A stretch of 20,549 nucleotides of DNA from Larix sibirica (Eukaryota > Streptophyta > Pinopsida > Pinales > Pinaceae), in assembly GCA_004151065.3 (NCBI GenBank), contig NWUY0304522272.1:7487-28035 (forward strand), written 5' to 3'. The notes under the pieces are model-generated. The model had not been told where the DNA came from. It did no database searches and saw only the letters and a list, made by a program, of their open reading frames with translations. The stretch's first letter is position 1; every line of letters begins with the position of its first letter. The position numbers were made by a program, and so were the translations under genes. Shown here piece after piece: positions 7,422 to 16,250 of the stretch.

Positions 7422-9938
7422 ATGGAAGTCATTGTGTTCATTTGTGTGTTGTTGTTATTGTCAATTTATCAGCCAAAATCTGATGGTGCTTTTACCCCAC
7501 AGGATAACTACCTTATAGATTGTGGATCAAAGAACAACATCACAGTGGGTGAAAGGTCCTTCAGTGCGGATATCCCCTCCTCATATTTGTCAATTGCTCC
7601 CAATGAAGAAATCTTTGCGAACACTTCAAGTTCCAATCTACAGGTTCCTTCTGCTATCTATTTGACAGCTCGAGTATTTACTCAACAGTCCTCCTATACC
7701 TTCAGTATTCAGCAAAAGGGCAGACACTGGGTACGTTTACATTTCTTTCCATTCTCTTATCAAAAGTACAATCTTACAAGTGCCATATTTTCAATAGCCA
7801 CCCAAGACTTTGGTCTACTGTACAATTTCCAAATCCAGAATAGTTCACATGTGTTGAAGGAATATCTCATCAATGTAACTGAAGATAGATTGGTACTGAC
7901 CTTTATTCCCTCCAATAATTCCTTGGCGTTTGTCAATGCCATTGAAGTTGTTTCTGTGCCGGACAATCTTGTTTCTGACACAGCTCAAGCTGTGCCCCTG
8001 CCTAATATTTACAGTGGTCTTTCTGAGCATGCTTTTGAAACAATTTACAGACTTAATATGGGAGGACCCTTGATTACCCCTGACAATGACACACTTGGGA
8101 GATATTGGGATCCTGATACAAGCTTCTTAGTATCAAGTTCATTTGCCAAAAACGCCAGCATCTCCACTGACAGTGTTGTGTACCAAGGACTAGCTACTAG
8201 TGAAATTGCTCCCAATCAGGTATATGCTACTGCTGAAGAGATGGCTACAGCCAGTGTAACAAACCAAAACTTCAACATTTCTTGGTGGTTTACTGTGGAT
8301 CCAGAATACCAATACTTTATTCGGATGCATTTCTGTGATATTGTGAGCAGCACACTGGACCAGTTATACTTCAATGTATATATTAACAATGATAAGGTGC
8401 TCAATGATTTTGATTTATCAACTGAAACACAAAATACCTTGGCAGCAGCTTATTACACCGATTTTGTAGTAGTTAAGATATCTACTGGATCAAAAAATCT
8501 TTTTGTCAAAGTTGGACCTTCATTAGATCTCGCTGTTGCCCACAATGCCATACTAAATGGGCTTGAGATTATGAAGATGAGCAACTCTAAAAGAAGTCTT
8601 GATGGATCTTTCTCACCAAACAGTTCTATTGGATCAAAGAGAAATAGCAAGGTTGGTCCAATAGTTGGATCCGTTGTAGGAGTTTTTGTTGCTCTTGGGC
8701 TGTTAACAGTGATCTACTTTTTCTGTTGTTGTCCTAGATCTCATACAAAACTCTCTACTATAACCTGGTTGCCTCTTCCACTATATGGAGGACATTCGGA
8801 AACTATTGGAAGCAAGGGAAGCAAAGTATCTGCTGGGAGTCATGCTTCTTCTGGACCTTCAAGTCTAGGCCGACACTTCACATTTGCAGAGATACAAGAA
8901 GCTACCAAAAGTTTTGATGAGAGTTTGATTCTGGGTGTAGGTGGCTTTGGTAAAGTATTCGAGGGGATCCTTGAAGATGGTACCAAAGTGGCTGTAAAAC
9001 GGGGAAATCGAAGTTCTGAACAAGGCATAGCAGAATTTCGGACTGAAATTGAAATGCTGTCTAAGCTTCGACACCGTCATCTGGTTTCTCTTATTGGCTA
9101 TTGTGAGGAGCATTGTGAGATGATTTTGGTTTATGAATACATGGCCAATGGCCCTCTTAGGAGCCATTTATATGGAACAAATCTTCCTCCAATGTCATGG
9201 AAGCAGAGGCTTGATATATGCATAGGGGCTGCTAGGGGTCTTCATTACCTTCACACAGGAGCAGAGCAGGGAATTATTCACCGTGATGTAAAGACAACGA
9301 ACATCTTGTTGGATGAGAATTTTGTGGCCAAGGTGGCAGACTTCGGACTTTCAAAGAACGGACCTGCTCTGGATGAAACCCATGTGAGTACTGCAGTCAA
9401 AGGTAGCTTTGGATATCTTGACCCTGAGTACTTTAGAAGGCAGCAATTGACAGAAAAATCTGATGTATATTCCTTTGGAGTAGTGCTAATTGAGGTACTA
9501 TGTGCAAGGCCAGCCATCAATCCTTCTCTTCCTAGAGAGAAAGTCAATATAGCAGAGTGGGCAATGCATTGGCAAAGTAGAGGCATGCTTGGTGAAATTA
9601 TTGATCCCCATCTTGTAAATAGCATCAACGCTAACTCCTTGAGAAAGTTTGGAGAGACGGCTGAAAAGTGTTTGGCTGACCACGGTATAGACAGGCCCAC
9701 CATGGGTGATGTGCTGTGGAACTTAGAATATGCTCTTCAACTTCAGGAAACTTCCATGCTTGATGATCCAGATGAAAACAGTGCCAATCGCATTGCAGAG
9801 ATTCCCTTACGCTTTTCTCAGCCAGAACATTTTGATAATAGCACTATTGAGAGGGTTAGTGCTGCAAGCGAAGAAGGTTCAGAAGGTGCAACTGCAAGTA
9901 CAGTATTTTCACAATTAGTTAATCCTCATGGAAGGTGA
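7422..9938 (+). CDS. THE1: THESEUS1-type CrRLK1L receptor-like kinase
   Basis: Single-exon gene for an 838-residue plasma-membrane receptor kinase of the Catharanthus roseus RLK1-like family. Known family role: sensing cell-wall integrity and RALF peptides during growth. Order: signal peptide (about 1-23), malectin-like domains A (about 28-178) and B (about 205-385, starting near YRLNMGGP) with many N-glycosylation sequons, transmembrane helix (about 411-437, followed by CCCC), the WLPLPLYGG juxtamembrane motif, and a Ser/Thr kinase (about 499-770). Catalytic parts are intact: glycine loop GVGGFG (505-510), Lys526, HRDVKTTN with Asp622, DFG Asp640, and GSFGYLDPEYF. The C-terminal FSQLV and final GR match Arabidopsis THE1, as does the length. 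The ATG at 7422 is the first in frame after the TAA at 7383, with G at -3 and +4. I see no frameshift or missing residue. THE1 is favoured over FERONIA or HERCULES by the collinear match across kinase and tail. Confidence 0.96.
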   Translation: MEVIVFICVLLLLSIYQPKSDGAFTPQDNYLIDCGSKNNITVGERSFSADIPSSYLSIAPNEEIFANTSSSNLQVPSAIYLTARVFTQQSSYTFSIQQKGRHWVRLHFFPFSYQKYNLTSAIFSIATQDFGLLYNFQIQNSSHVLKEYLINVTEDRLVLTFIPSNNSLAFVNAIEVVSVPDNLVSDTAQAVPLPNIYSGLSEHAFETIYRLNMGGPLITPDNDTLGRYWDPDTSFLVSSSFAKNASISTDSVVYQGLATSEIAPNQVYATAEEMATASVTNQNFNISWWFTVDPEYQYFIRMHFCDIVSSTLDQLYFNVYINNDKVLNDFDLSTETQNTLAAAYYTDFVVVKISTGSKNLFVKVGPSLDLAVAHNAILNGLEIMKMSNSKRSLDGSFSPNSSIGSKRNSKVGPIVGSVVGVFVALGLLTVIYFFCCCPRSHTKLSTITWLPLPLYGGHSETIGSKGSKVSAGSHASSGPSSLGRHFTFAEIQEATKSFDESLILGVGGFGKVFEGILEDGTKVAVKRGNRSSEQGIAEFRTEIEMLSKLRHRHLVSLIGYCEEHCEMILVYEYMANGPLRSHLYGTNLPPMSWKQRLDICIGAARGLHYLHTGAEQGIIHRDVKTTNILLDENFVAKVADFGLSKNGPALDETHVSTAVKGSFGYLDPEYFRRQQLTEKSDVYSFGVVLIEVLCARPAINPSLPREKVNIAEWAMHWQSRGMLGEIIDPHLVNSINANSLRKFGETAEKCLADHGIDRPTMGDVLWNLEYALQLQETSMLDDPDENSANRIAEIPLRFSQPEHFDNSTIERVSAASEEGSEGATASTVFSQLVNPHGR

Positions 9939-11179
9939 TTACATAATTTTTTGTATGTGGTGATTCATCCACTAACAAATGTGAGCTGGTCATTGTTCTG
10001 CAAATTAGTGATGGCCTTCAGAAAATCTCAATGCTTCGTTGGTCTTCTACTCATAAGCCCAAATCTTCAGTTTCCCCCTAAATACAATTGCATCCTACCT
10101 TGTTGCCATCCAAGGGAAGTCCCATATGGATTGATTTTGCTACATTTGCTTCCTTTTTTTTAAAGTTTCAAATTCTACCTTTTCAATATTGTACTATTCA
10201 GTGGCATTTCTTGTGTACTGAACCATTTGGCATTTTCAATTATTAGAAGCTGCCCTTGGCGTAAGATTAATGTTTTTCTATCGAGTTCTACATGGCTGGG
10301 TTCTTCTTTCCTAACGAAGTGTACCGTTGCCATTTAAAAGATCATCTAGCTTGATTGGATAGTTAATCAGGTCTTGTCTATGGAAAGAAGCAATGTTGAT
10401 GCAGTTTTATTTTCTGCATATCTATGCTGATTCTAGATGCTGTTGTTCTGCACCCATGAAACTCAATTTGGCAAGCTTAAATTTTTTTGGAATCTGTCCT
10501 GGGTAAAAGAAAAGTTGTAATTTATTTCATTATGAATATGTTTCATTCAGCACAAAGTCACAATATTGTTTATAAGGGCCTTTATGTGCTGTTGGATGGT
10601 TATCTGTGTTGAACAATGAACTGAAGGCAAACTAGATTGCTTTACTGTTACAATTGCTTTGGGGGTTATGTGCTGCACTGCAAAGATAAAAGGGCTATAG
10701 AATCACCTTAAATCCTGCCAGCAACTGTGGAGCATTTAAGTCCGAGTGTTTGTATTAGGATTTCCTCATTGAATATTTTTCATTCCACAGAACAATTTTA
10801 ATTTGTACTTAGGCCTACACCTTTACTATGCACTGGTGTTGTAGTTAGATTAGGAGGTTACAATGTTATTAACTGTACTCTAGCTCAAGTGAAAAGTCAG
10901 TGGGCATCAGCTATATAGTACCAGGCTTCACTAATCATATGTTATGTGTTTTAGAAGTCATTTGATAGACAATTATATACAGGAATAGCATTCAATCTTG
11001 AGGTATTCTGACAAACAGATTGGATTATCGTCCTAAACTAGGGGTTGGTGTTTTGGTCCATCAACTATGATCCCTTTCTTGTAAGCATCGAACTTTTAGA
11101 TGTCTTGATTGAGGTCATGTGAACTGTGACCTGCTTGGTTTACTTCTAATGAATGCAGTATTTTTCTAATGGTGCAAAG
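9939..11179 (+). other. THE1 3' UTR and downstream non-coding DNA
   Basis: The first few hundred bases after the TGA should hold the THE1 3' UTR. I see no canonical AATAAA close to the stop, which is common in plants, so the poly(A) site cannot be placed. The remainder shows no coding exon, RNA gene or clear repeat. The 70-codon frame at 9951-10163 has no recognisable features. Confidence 0.5.
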
Positions 11180-11310
11180 CTAATATTTATTTATTGTTTA
11201 GCTCCACATTACAGAACTGCAGGGAAGGTGTGCAGTGTGCACAGGATATTTGAACCCTGGTCTTCTCATAGTAAGTGCCCCTTACTTACCATTCAACCAT
11301 AGACCAATGA
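11180..11310 (-). mobile_element. tRNA-derived SINE-like head, minus strand
   Basis: Read on the minus strand, a box-A-like TGGTTGAATGGTAAG (complement of 11285-11299) is followed by CTTACTATGAGAAGACCAGG and then box-B-like GGTTCAAATATCC (complement of 11244-11256), which is two bases longer than the consensus. Order and spacing fit a tRNA-derived SINE promoter. The downstream body runs toward 11180 and becomes A/T-rich (AATAAATAAATATT). There is no complete cloverleaf, so it is not a functional tRNA. The boundaries are approximate. Confidence 0.45.
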
Positions 11311-12632
11311 GCATGTAGTTTAGTTATAATGAGAAGATGGATTAGTGGTATTATATTCAAAAAGGGGTGGTTAGACTAATATCTTGCATAAACCACATGC
11401 TAGGATTTGGCATCAGTTAGTTCTGATCAATGCTTCATTTCTGATTACTAAAATAAATGGGTTGGTGAACCAACCCATAAAAAAAGTACTAGGAAGACAC
11501 CTCATTGAAGTTACTTCAACATAAGAAATTGTTATTTATTTTACTTCAGTTCTTACTGCAGTTGACAAATAATTGGAGAACAAATTTTATGAAAATTAGT
11601 TGAATTTAGAAGCTACTAGGCCCAGTATTGCCATAAAGCTAGTTGACTGGATGTGTAATGAGTAACCTAGTTTCTCAATTTTAATTATGCTAGGTAAATA
11701 TGCTTTTTACTTTTACTGTCTCCAACTGTGGACTATTTATAGGGTGTTTGTGTAACTCTCTCAAGTTTTGCTTTACCAAAGTGCATGATTATGGTGAACA
11801 TTTAGCTAGAAGCACAACTGGAAATTGCAGAGGCTTACAGATCACGATGAGCATGGATTTAAACGTAATTGCATTAGCTCAAGAATGGAAATAGGCCTTT
11901 CAAGAAATTCTTCAAGCCTCTTGCTACTAAGGATGTCTCTGAGCAAACAATTGCTATTTAAAGAGAGGTCCAACCATGATAGATACCAAAATTGTGCAAG
12001 ATTTTATGCACCAAAACAAAGAGTTGATACAGCATAAGGAGTCAATGTGCACTATTAGAATGTTCATTGAAAAGAAACTAACACCTGGGCATGTTACTCA
12101 ATGCGACTTGCTACTTTCCTTGGATGAATTATAGGAGCTCTAAAAACTGTGTTGACAGGGGAAGCATGCCCAGCCCTGCATCTCCCCTCCCCATCCCAAG
12201 GATGTGTCTCCTATTGTGGGTGCAAGACAGTGCCCCTGAGGAAACTCGAGGGATGTCCCCATCAAACATTTGAAATTCTGATTTGTATGGTCTGATCAGT
12301 ATTCTCATTTTTAAGGTCTAATCTGCATCCTCCTTGCCCAATAATCTGATTTATAAGGTCTGATTTGCATTTTCCATGCTGTATGATCTGCTACATTAAT
12401 CTATCCAGGGAGCTATCCTGTGTGACCATCATATTTCATGTCGATCTAGCTGATATAGAGTTTAAATCTATATATTTAATTTCTAGTAGTGATTCAAAGG
12501 TTGGCTGTGTTTTAAGTTTTCTATTGCATGGAAACCTGCAACAGAGATCCAAATAGTGTCTTGTGCCAAAACATAGACTGCACACTTACTAAATTTCCTC
12601 TCGAGCCACACCTTCCACAATTATGTGTGTGC
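11311..12632. other. non-coding DNA with minor repeats
   Basis: No supported gene. Contents include a 22-base near-perfect palindrome, ATGGGTTGGT-GA-ACCAACCCAT (11457-11478), and an unusually polar 52-codon frame at 11976-12134 (listed separately). A C/G-rich patch lies at 12160-12265, with CCCTCCCCATCCC and GGGATGTCCCC words of the kind seen in plant transposon termini. An imperfect run of AGGTCTRAT words follows (12288, 12315, 12357). Confidence 0.45.
11976..12134 (+). CDS. unrecognised 52-codon ORF, perhaps a decayed fragment
   Basis: An ATG-to-TAG frame encodes a polar, Gln/Lys/Glu-rich peptide starting MIDTKIVQDFMHQNKELIQH and ending CDLLLSLDEL. The composition is more protein-like than its surroundings, but the frame is closed by a TGA just upstream (11940-11942) and by repeated stops after 12134. 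I do not recognise a family. It may be a piece of an old transposon gene or chance. Confidence 0.15.
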   Translation: MIDTKIVQDFMHQNKELIQHKESMCTIRMFIEKKLTPGHVTQCDLLLSLDEL

Positions 12633-13251
12633 CCAATGTTGTGAGACCTGGCCAATACCTGTAAGTCTTGAGGAGTCTCGTTGGATCATTCCTGGATTGA
12701 GTAACCAGTGAAAACCTAACCTGAATCTCACCTGGAAATCAAACTTGCCAAAACATGTTGAACCTGCCTTGAACTCATCAGAGTTGCTGAAACTCACCCA
12801 AAACTTGCCCAGCAAGCAAATGCAGATTCAACATGGAATTGACTTGGAGAAAAATCTGAAATGCGTTTTTTGGAGGGAGAAAAAAGAATGAGAACACATC
12901 AACAGAAACCATAAAGGCATATAACCCCCCAAAAAGACGCATTTCAGTCTCATTTGGTCATTGACTCATTTCATCTTCCTTCGGTCATTTAATGTTTCAG
13001 TTTTTTAGACAAATTTTGACTGCCAAATTTTATACTATCATATTTGAAGAGGTGAATTGATGCATTAATTGTTGTTTTATAGATTTTATGGATGGAAATG
13101 TCTTTATTATATTTTGTGCACACAATTCCCCTTTTTCAAATATATTTGTCAAGTTTCATCAAGTCTTGAACTAAAGTTTTGACGAGTTGACGAGTTTTGC
13201 TGAGTCCCAAGCTAGCCAATTTTTTGCAGAGTCCGAGTCTCACAACCTTGG
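12633..13251. mobile_element. 619-bp terminal-inverted-repeat DNA element (non-autonomous)
   Basis: The left end CCAATGTTGTGAGAC (12633-12647) and right end GTCTCACAACCTTGG (13237-13251) are inverted copies with one mismatch in 15. Near each end are recurring short words of the ACTCG/ACTTG type (for example GAGTTGACGAGTTTTGC at the right), which resemble subterminal repeats used for transposase binding. The interior has no transposase frame, so this is a MITE-like derivative. The eight bases on either side (TGTGTGCC and TGAAGGTT) do not form a clear target-site duplication, so the superfamily cannot be stated. A nested inverted repeat lies in the middle. Confidence 0.65.
12856..12947. repeat. 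inverted repeat (hairpin) nested in the TIR element
   Basis: CTGAAATGCG followed by T6GGAGGG (12856-12877) pairs with CCCCCCAAAAAG followed by ACGCATTTCAG (12925-12947), with one bulge and about one mismatch, around a 47-base loop. The arms could be the ends of a second, nested small element or a fold-back arm in its own right. Confidence 0.7.
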
Positions 13252-13793
13252 TGAAGGTTGATACTTATTAAATTTCAAGATAATTCTCTTCCTTTTCTAG
13301 ATTTACATTTTTTTCCATCAGCCATAATCAGCTCATTTCTAGTATGGCTAGTGTTGTACAGGAATGGTTTTGGCAATGGTCTTTGTACCATTTGGTTAAT
13401 TATTAGTCTGGATGTGCATGCATATATACTTGAGAACTCTTCTACTTTTGTTCGTTCATTTACCTCCTGTTGTAGTCATAAGATTTATACTTTTTTGCAG
13501 GTGTAATTTATATGTCTATTTTAGTTTTGTTCTTTCTTGTGTGTGTTTGGATGCCTAGCCATGGAGATCAACAATACATGCAAAATCTCTGACAATGTAG
13601 ATGGTGGATTTTATCCTTGAGCTCAATATCTGCAGGTTGTCATAATATCCATTGGTTCCAGTTCTATCTTACTTCATTGCTTTTATTTGCACTCTTTTTA
13701 GCTTTGAAATCCTGTTCTTCTGAAGTGGATTTGCCTGTAATTGATAATGGATGCTTGACATTGGGGATGCATTATAGATCTAATACAATATAT
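13252..13793. other. T-rich non-coding DNA, no gene seen
   Basis: No supported feature. The open frame at 13258-13506 is hydrophobic, low in charged residues and lacks recognisable motifs, as expected of T-rich DNA. Confidence 0.5.
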
Positions 13794-14097
13794 TGATTTT
13801 GAAATACAATTTTGTTATTGTTTGCATCTCTTCAGATACCAGAATATAGATGCCTGTCTGATGTGATTCAAAAAGATGACATGATGGTCCTCTATGCAAA
13901 GAAAGAGTACAAGCTACATGGTTCATGTGCTGATATATTATTAATAGACTGATTTTGAAATACAGTTTTGTTATAGTGTGCATCGCTTCAGATACCAGAA
14001 TGAAGATGCCTATCTGATATGATTCCAAAATATGACATGATGGTCTTTTATGCGAAGAAAGGGTACAAGCTAGATGGCTCATTTGCTGATATGTTAC
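13794..14097 (-). repeat. 156-bp tandem duplication carrying an open frame
   Basis: Unit 1 (13794-13949) and unit 2 (13950-about 14097) are direct copies that both begin TGATTTTGAAATACA. They align without indels for roughly 147 bases, with about 20 substitutions (near 86% identity by eye). Since 156 is divisible by three, one minus-strand frame (14082 down to 13780) crosses both copies and encodes a twofold peptide repeat (HLACTLSSH.. and HVACTLSLH..). Most differences change the amino acid, which argues against selection on a protein. Confidence 0.85.
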
Positions 14098-14408
14098 CTT
14101 ACTGAAACATTAGCAACATAAGATCCTTGTACTAAAGATACATGAATGTATTTTGATGAGGTCTCTTCTTTCCACTATATTTCAACATTTCGAGGAATTT
14201 CTTCTGGTCAAACACTGAGGATCAAACCCAAGGGATTTTTGTTTGCCAACTAGATTTAATTTCAAGGATAAGGTAGATAACACTTGGTGATCTAGGCAGA
14301 TGTTCTTAATAGTACACGATCGATAACATAGTCATCCCTTGAGAGAGTTTGATGCATCAGAAGTTAGTCTAATCATTTAGCAATATAGCCTTTTCCTGGT
14401 ATCTTATT
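14098..14408. other. non-coding DNA flanking the LTR
   Basis: No feature is visible. The bases immediately left of the LTR (TTATT, 14404-14408) would be half of a target-site duplication if the other end of the element were known. Confidence 0.45.
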
Positions 14409-14936
14409 TGATACAGGTGATCTGAGGCCCCTGCAAATCAGAGATACGCAGCAGACTATCTTATCCAGCAATCTCATAAAACTATGCATCATCATCGAAT
14501 ATAAGAAACATAATCATCAAATAATCAGTGAGAAAAAGCATTCAGACGTTAACACTGATTATAGTGGAATTCGTCAGGGAAAAATCACTCTCCAATCGGT
14601 CTTCTTTATTAGTCATCTCTGAGCTTACAATCAGGGTTTTACAACACCCTTCCAGCCTCTTAATCATTCGACCCTGATACAATTTGCCTCTCTATTCTAC
14701 TTGTTTCTTTCTTCCTTTGGAGCACTCTATGCGAATTCCTCCGAGCCTCTCTCCAAGTGCCCTTGCCTACCTTCTCTTATACAAATCTTCAGCTTCCATA
14801 AATTACGATCTTCATGGGACATGCCCCTTCACCGGCGTGAAAGATTGCCACGTCTTGTGTTTTAGAGAGCTTCAAGCACGTTTCCCTGACAATGGTGGGT
14901 TGCCAAATTCAAAAAAGGGCAGAGTTTCCTGCATCA
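14409..14936 (-). mobile_element. 528-bp long terminal repeat, minus-strand orientation
   Basis: On the minus strand the LTR starts TGATGCAGG (complement of 14928-14936) and ends CCTGTATCA (complement of 14409-14417). These form a TG...CA pair with 8 of 9 bases inverted-matching. Internal order is that of an LTR: a TATA box in GTATAAGAG (complement of about 14774-14782), a poly(A) signal AATAAA about 166 bases downstream (complement of 14605-14610), then a U5 beginning TTTTTCCCTGACGA. Immediately upstream lies GAGGACGAGATT...AAGGGA (complement of 14941-14968), the kind of purine-rich conserved block found before the 3' LTR of plant Ty3/gypsy elements. This is therefore best read as the 3' LTR. 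No second LTR is seen in the window. Confidence 0.62.
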
Positions 14937-16250
14937 AAGTTCCCTTGTAGAAAATAAATCTCGTCCTCACGATGTAGGTTCTCCTTTGGTGATAAAATAT
15001 AACCACAACATCAATCCTCATGCTCCTGCTACATTCTCTTTTTTTCCTCTGTTGCTCTCTTATCTCCCTTGCTGTTGCTGCTGCATCCTCTTCTGCACTC
15101 TTAACTCAGCCACTCTCCGAGTTCTTCTTCAACTACTTCTCTTTAGATGAAAAACACACATGCCTCCTCTACAATTCGTGTTTCCATCACATGACCTATC
15201 ATAACCCATGTCACCTCAGAGATCTACAACTTTCTGTGATGCAGTCTACAATGCAGCCAGTGAGTTCTCTCTACTAAGAACATGACATGAAGTCCTTGCT
15301 TCTTCAATGCTACACCTCCCTTGGGGTGTTTTCTTTGTGCAACCAGCAGCCTCTGCTGAACCCAAAACCACACAACCAACAATGTAGTCATCTCTCCAAT
15401 GTACGTCTCTCCTGAGTTCATTTTCCTCTTCAGGCAGCACATACCCACAATGCAACTCCGTGCAATCATTCTCTCAACAGACAGGAGTGTTGACCTCTTC
15501 ATCATCCCAAATTTAAGCAGCTTCCTCTTAGACTTGCTCAAATAGGCGTTATTGCAACATCCTCTCGTGCACACTCGACACACTTTTCTTTAATGCAATC
15601 ATTCATCCTATGTTTCTTCTGCAGCAACATTATCTTCGATTCTGCAACTTTCTCTTTGCATTTTTCTCTTCTGACCCCTAGCAAACTTCAATCTACTACT
15701 TTCTTGCAACAACTTTTCAGTAACTTAGTCTTTTTTCTCTTGGACTTCACACTGTCCAATCCTTTGCCGTGTTCTTTGCCGGCCAAGGTATTTTCTTACT
15801 TTTATGCGGCCTTCACATCTTCAGGTAGTCTTCTCTGAAGCTTCTTTTCATACCTCTTTTTCCTTTTCTGAAGCTACTGTCTATAAATCAACGCTCCCGA
15901 GTCCTTATTTCCATCTTCCACGGTACAGCTAATCATACTAGGAATGAACTCTTATGTTGTCTACCAGCGTGATTCAGTAATAAACTAAACCATCATCAAA
16001 TGGAAATTCCAGCCCTACCTCATATCCCCGGGCATCATAATCTACCATTGCTGCAATTCTTTCTTCCATTTTGCTCAATGTAAGAATTGCATCCTATCAG
16101 TGAGCTTCTTCTGTTGCAGCCTAGTTAACATCGTTTTACTTGAGGTGATTCTTCACTCTTCTTGCATCTACAGGGCCCTTAGTTTCCTGCGTTGTCTTCA
16201 GTTACTCTCTACCAGCATTCACAACAATCAAAATTATTAGGGGTAAGGAA
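14937..16250 (-). mobile_element. probable internal remnant of the LTR element
   Basis: From the polypurine-side block at 14941-14968 rightward, the DNA keeps a marked strand bias (C/T-rich on plus, A/G-rich on minus) until about 16250, where AT-rich DNA resumes. This fits the 3' internal part of a retroelement read on the minus strand. All minus frames are cut by stops, and I find no integrase, RNase H or chromodomain motif, so it is decayed or non-coding. The minus frame at 15224-15583 (119 codons, Cys/Arg/Leu-rich) has no recognisable domain. The right limit is a change in composition, not a defined end. Confidence 0.35.

Noticed and set aside
9278-9703. 141-codon minus-strand frame inside THE1
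   Set aside because: It lies antisense to the conserved kinase domain and reflects codon structure of the sense frame; no motif of its own.
15020-15277. Plus-strand ORF with a signal-peptide-like start (MLLLHSLFFLCC)
   Set aside because: The hydrophobic start comes from C/T-rich sequence of the probable retroelement interior; the rest has no conserved pattern, and the 85 codons match no secreted family I know.
15224-15583. 119-codon minus-strand ORF as a retroelement protein
   Set aside because: No zinc knuckle, protease, RT, RNase H, integrase or chromodomain motif; overlapping frames are equally open.
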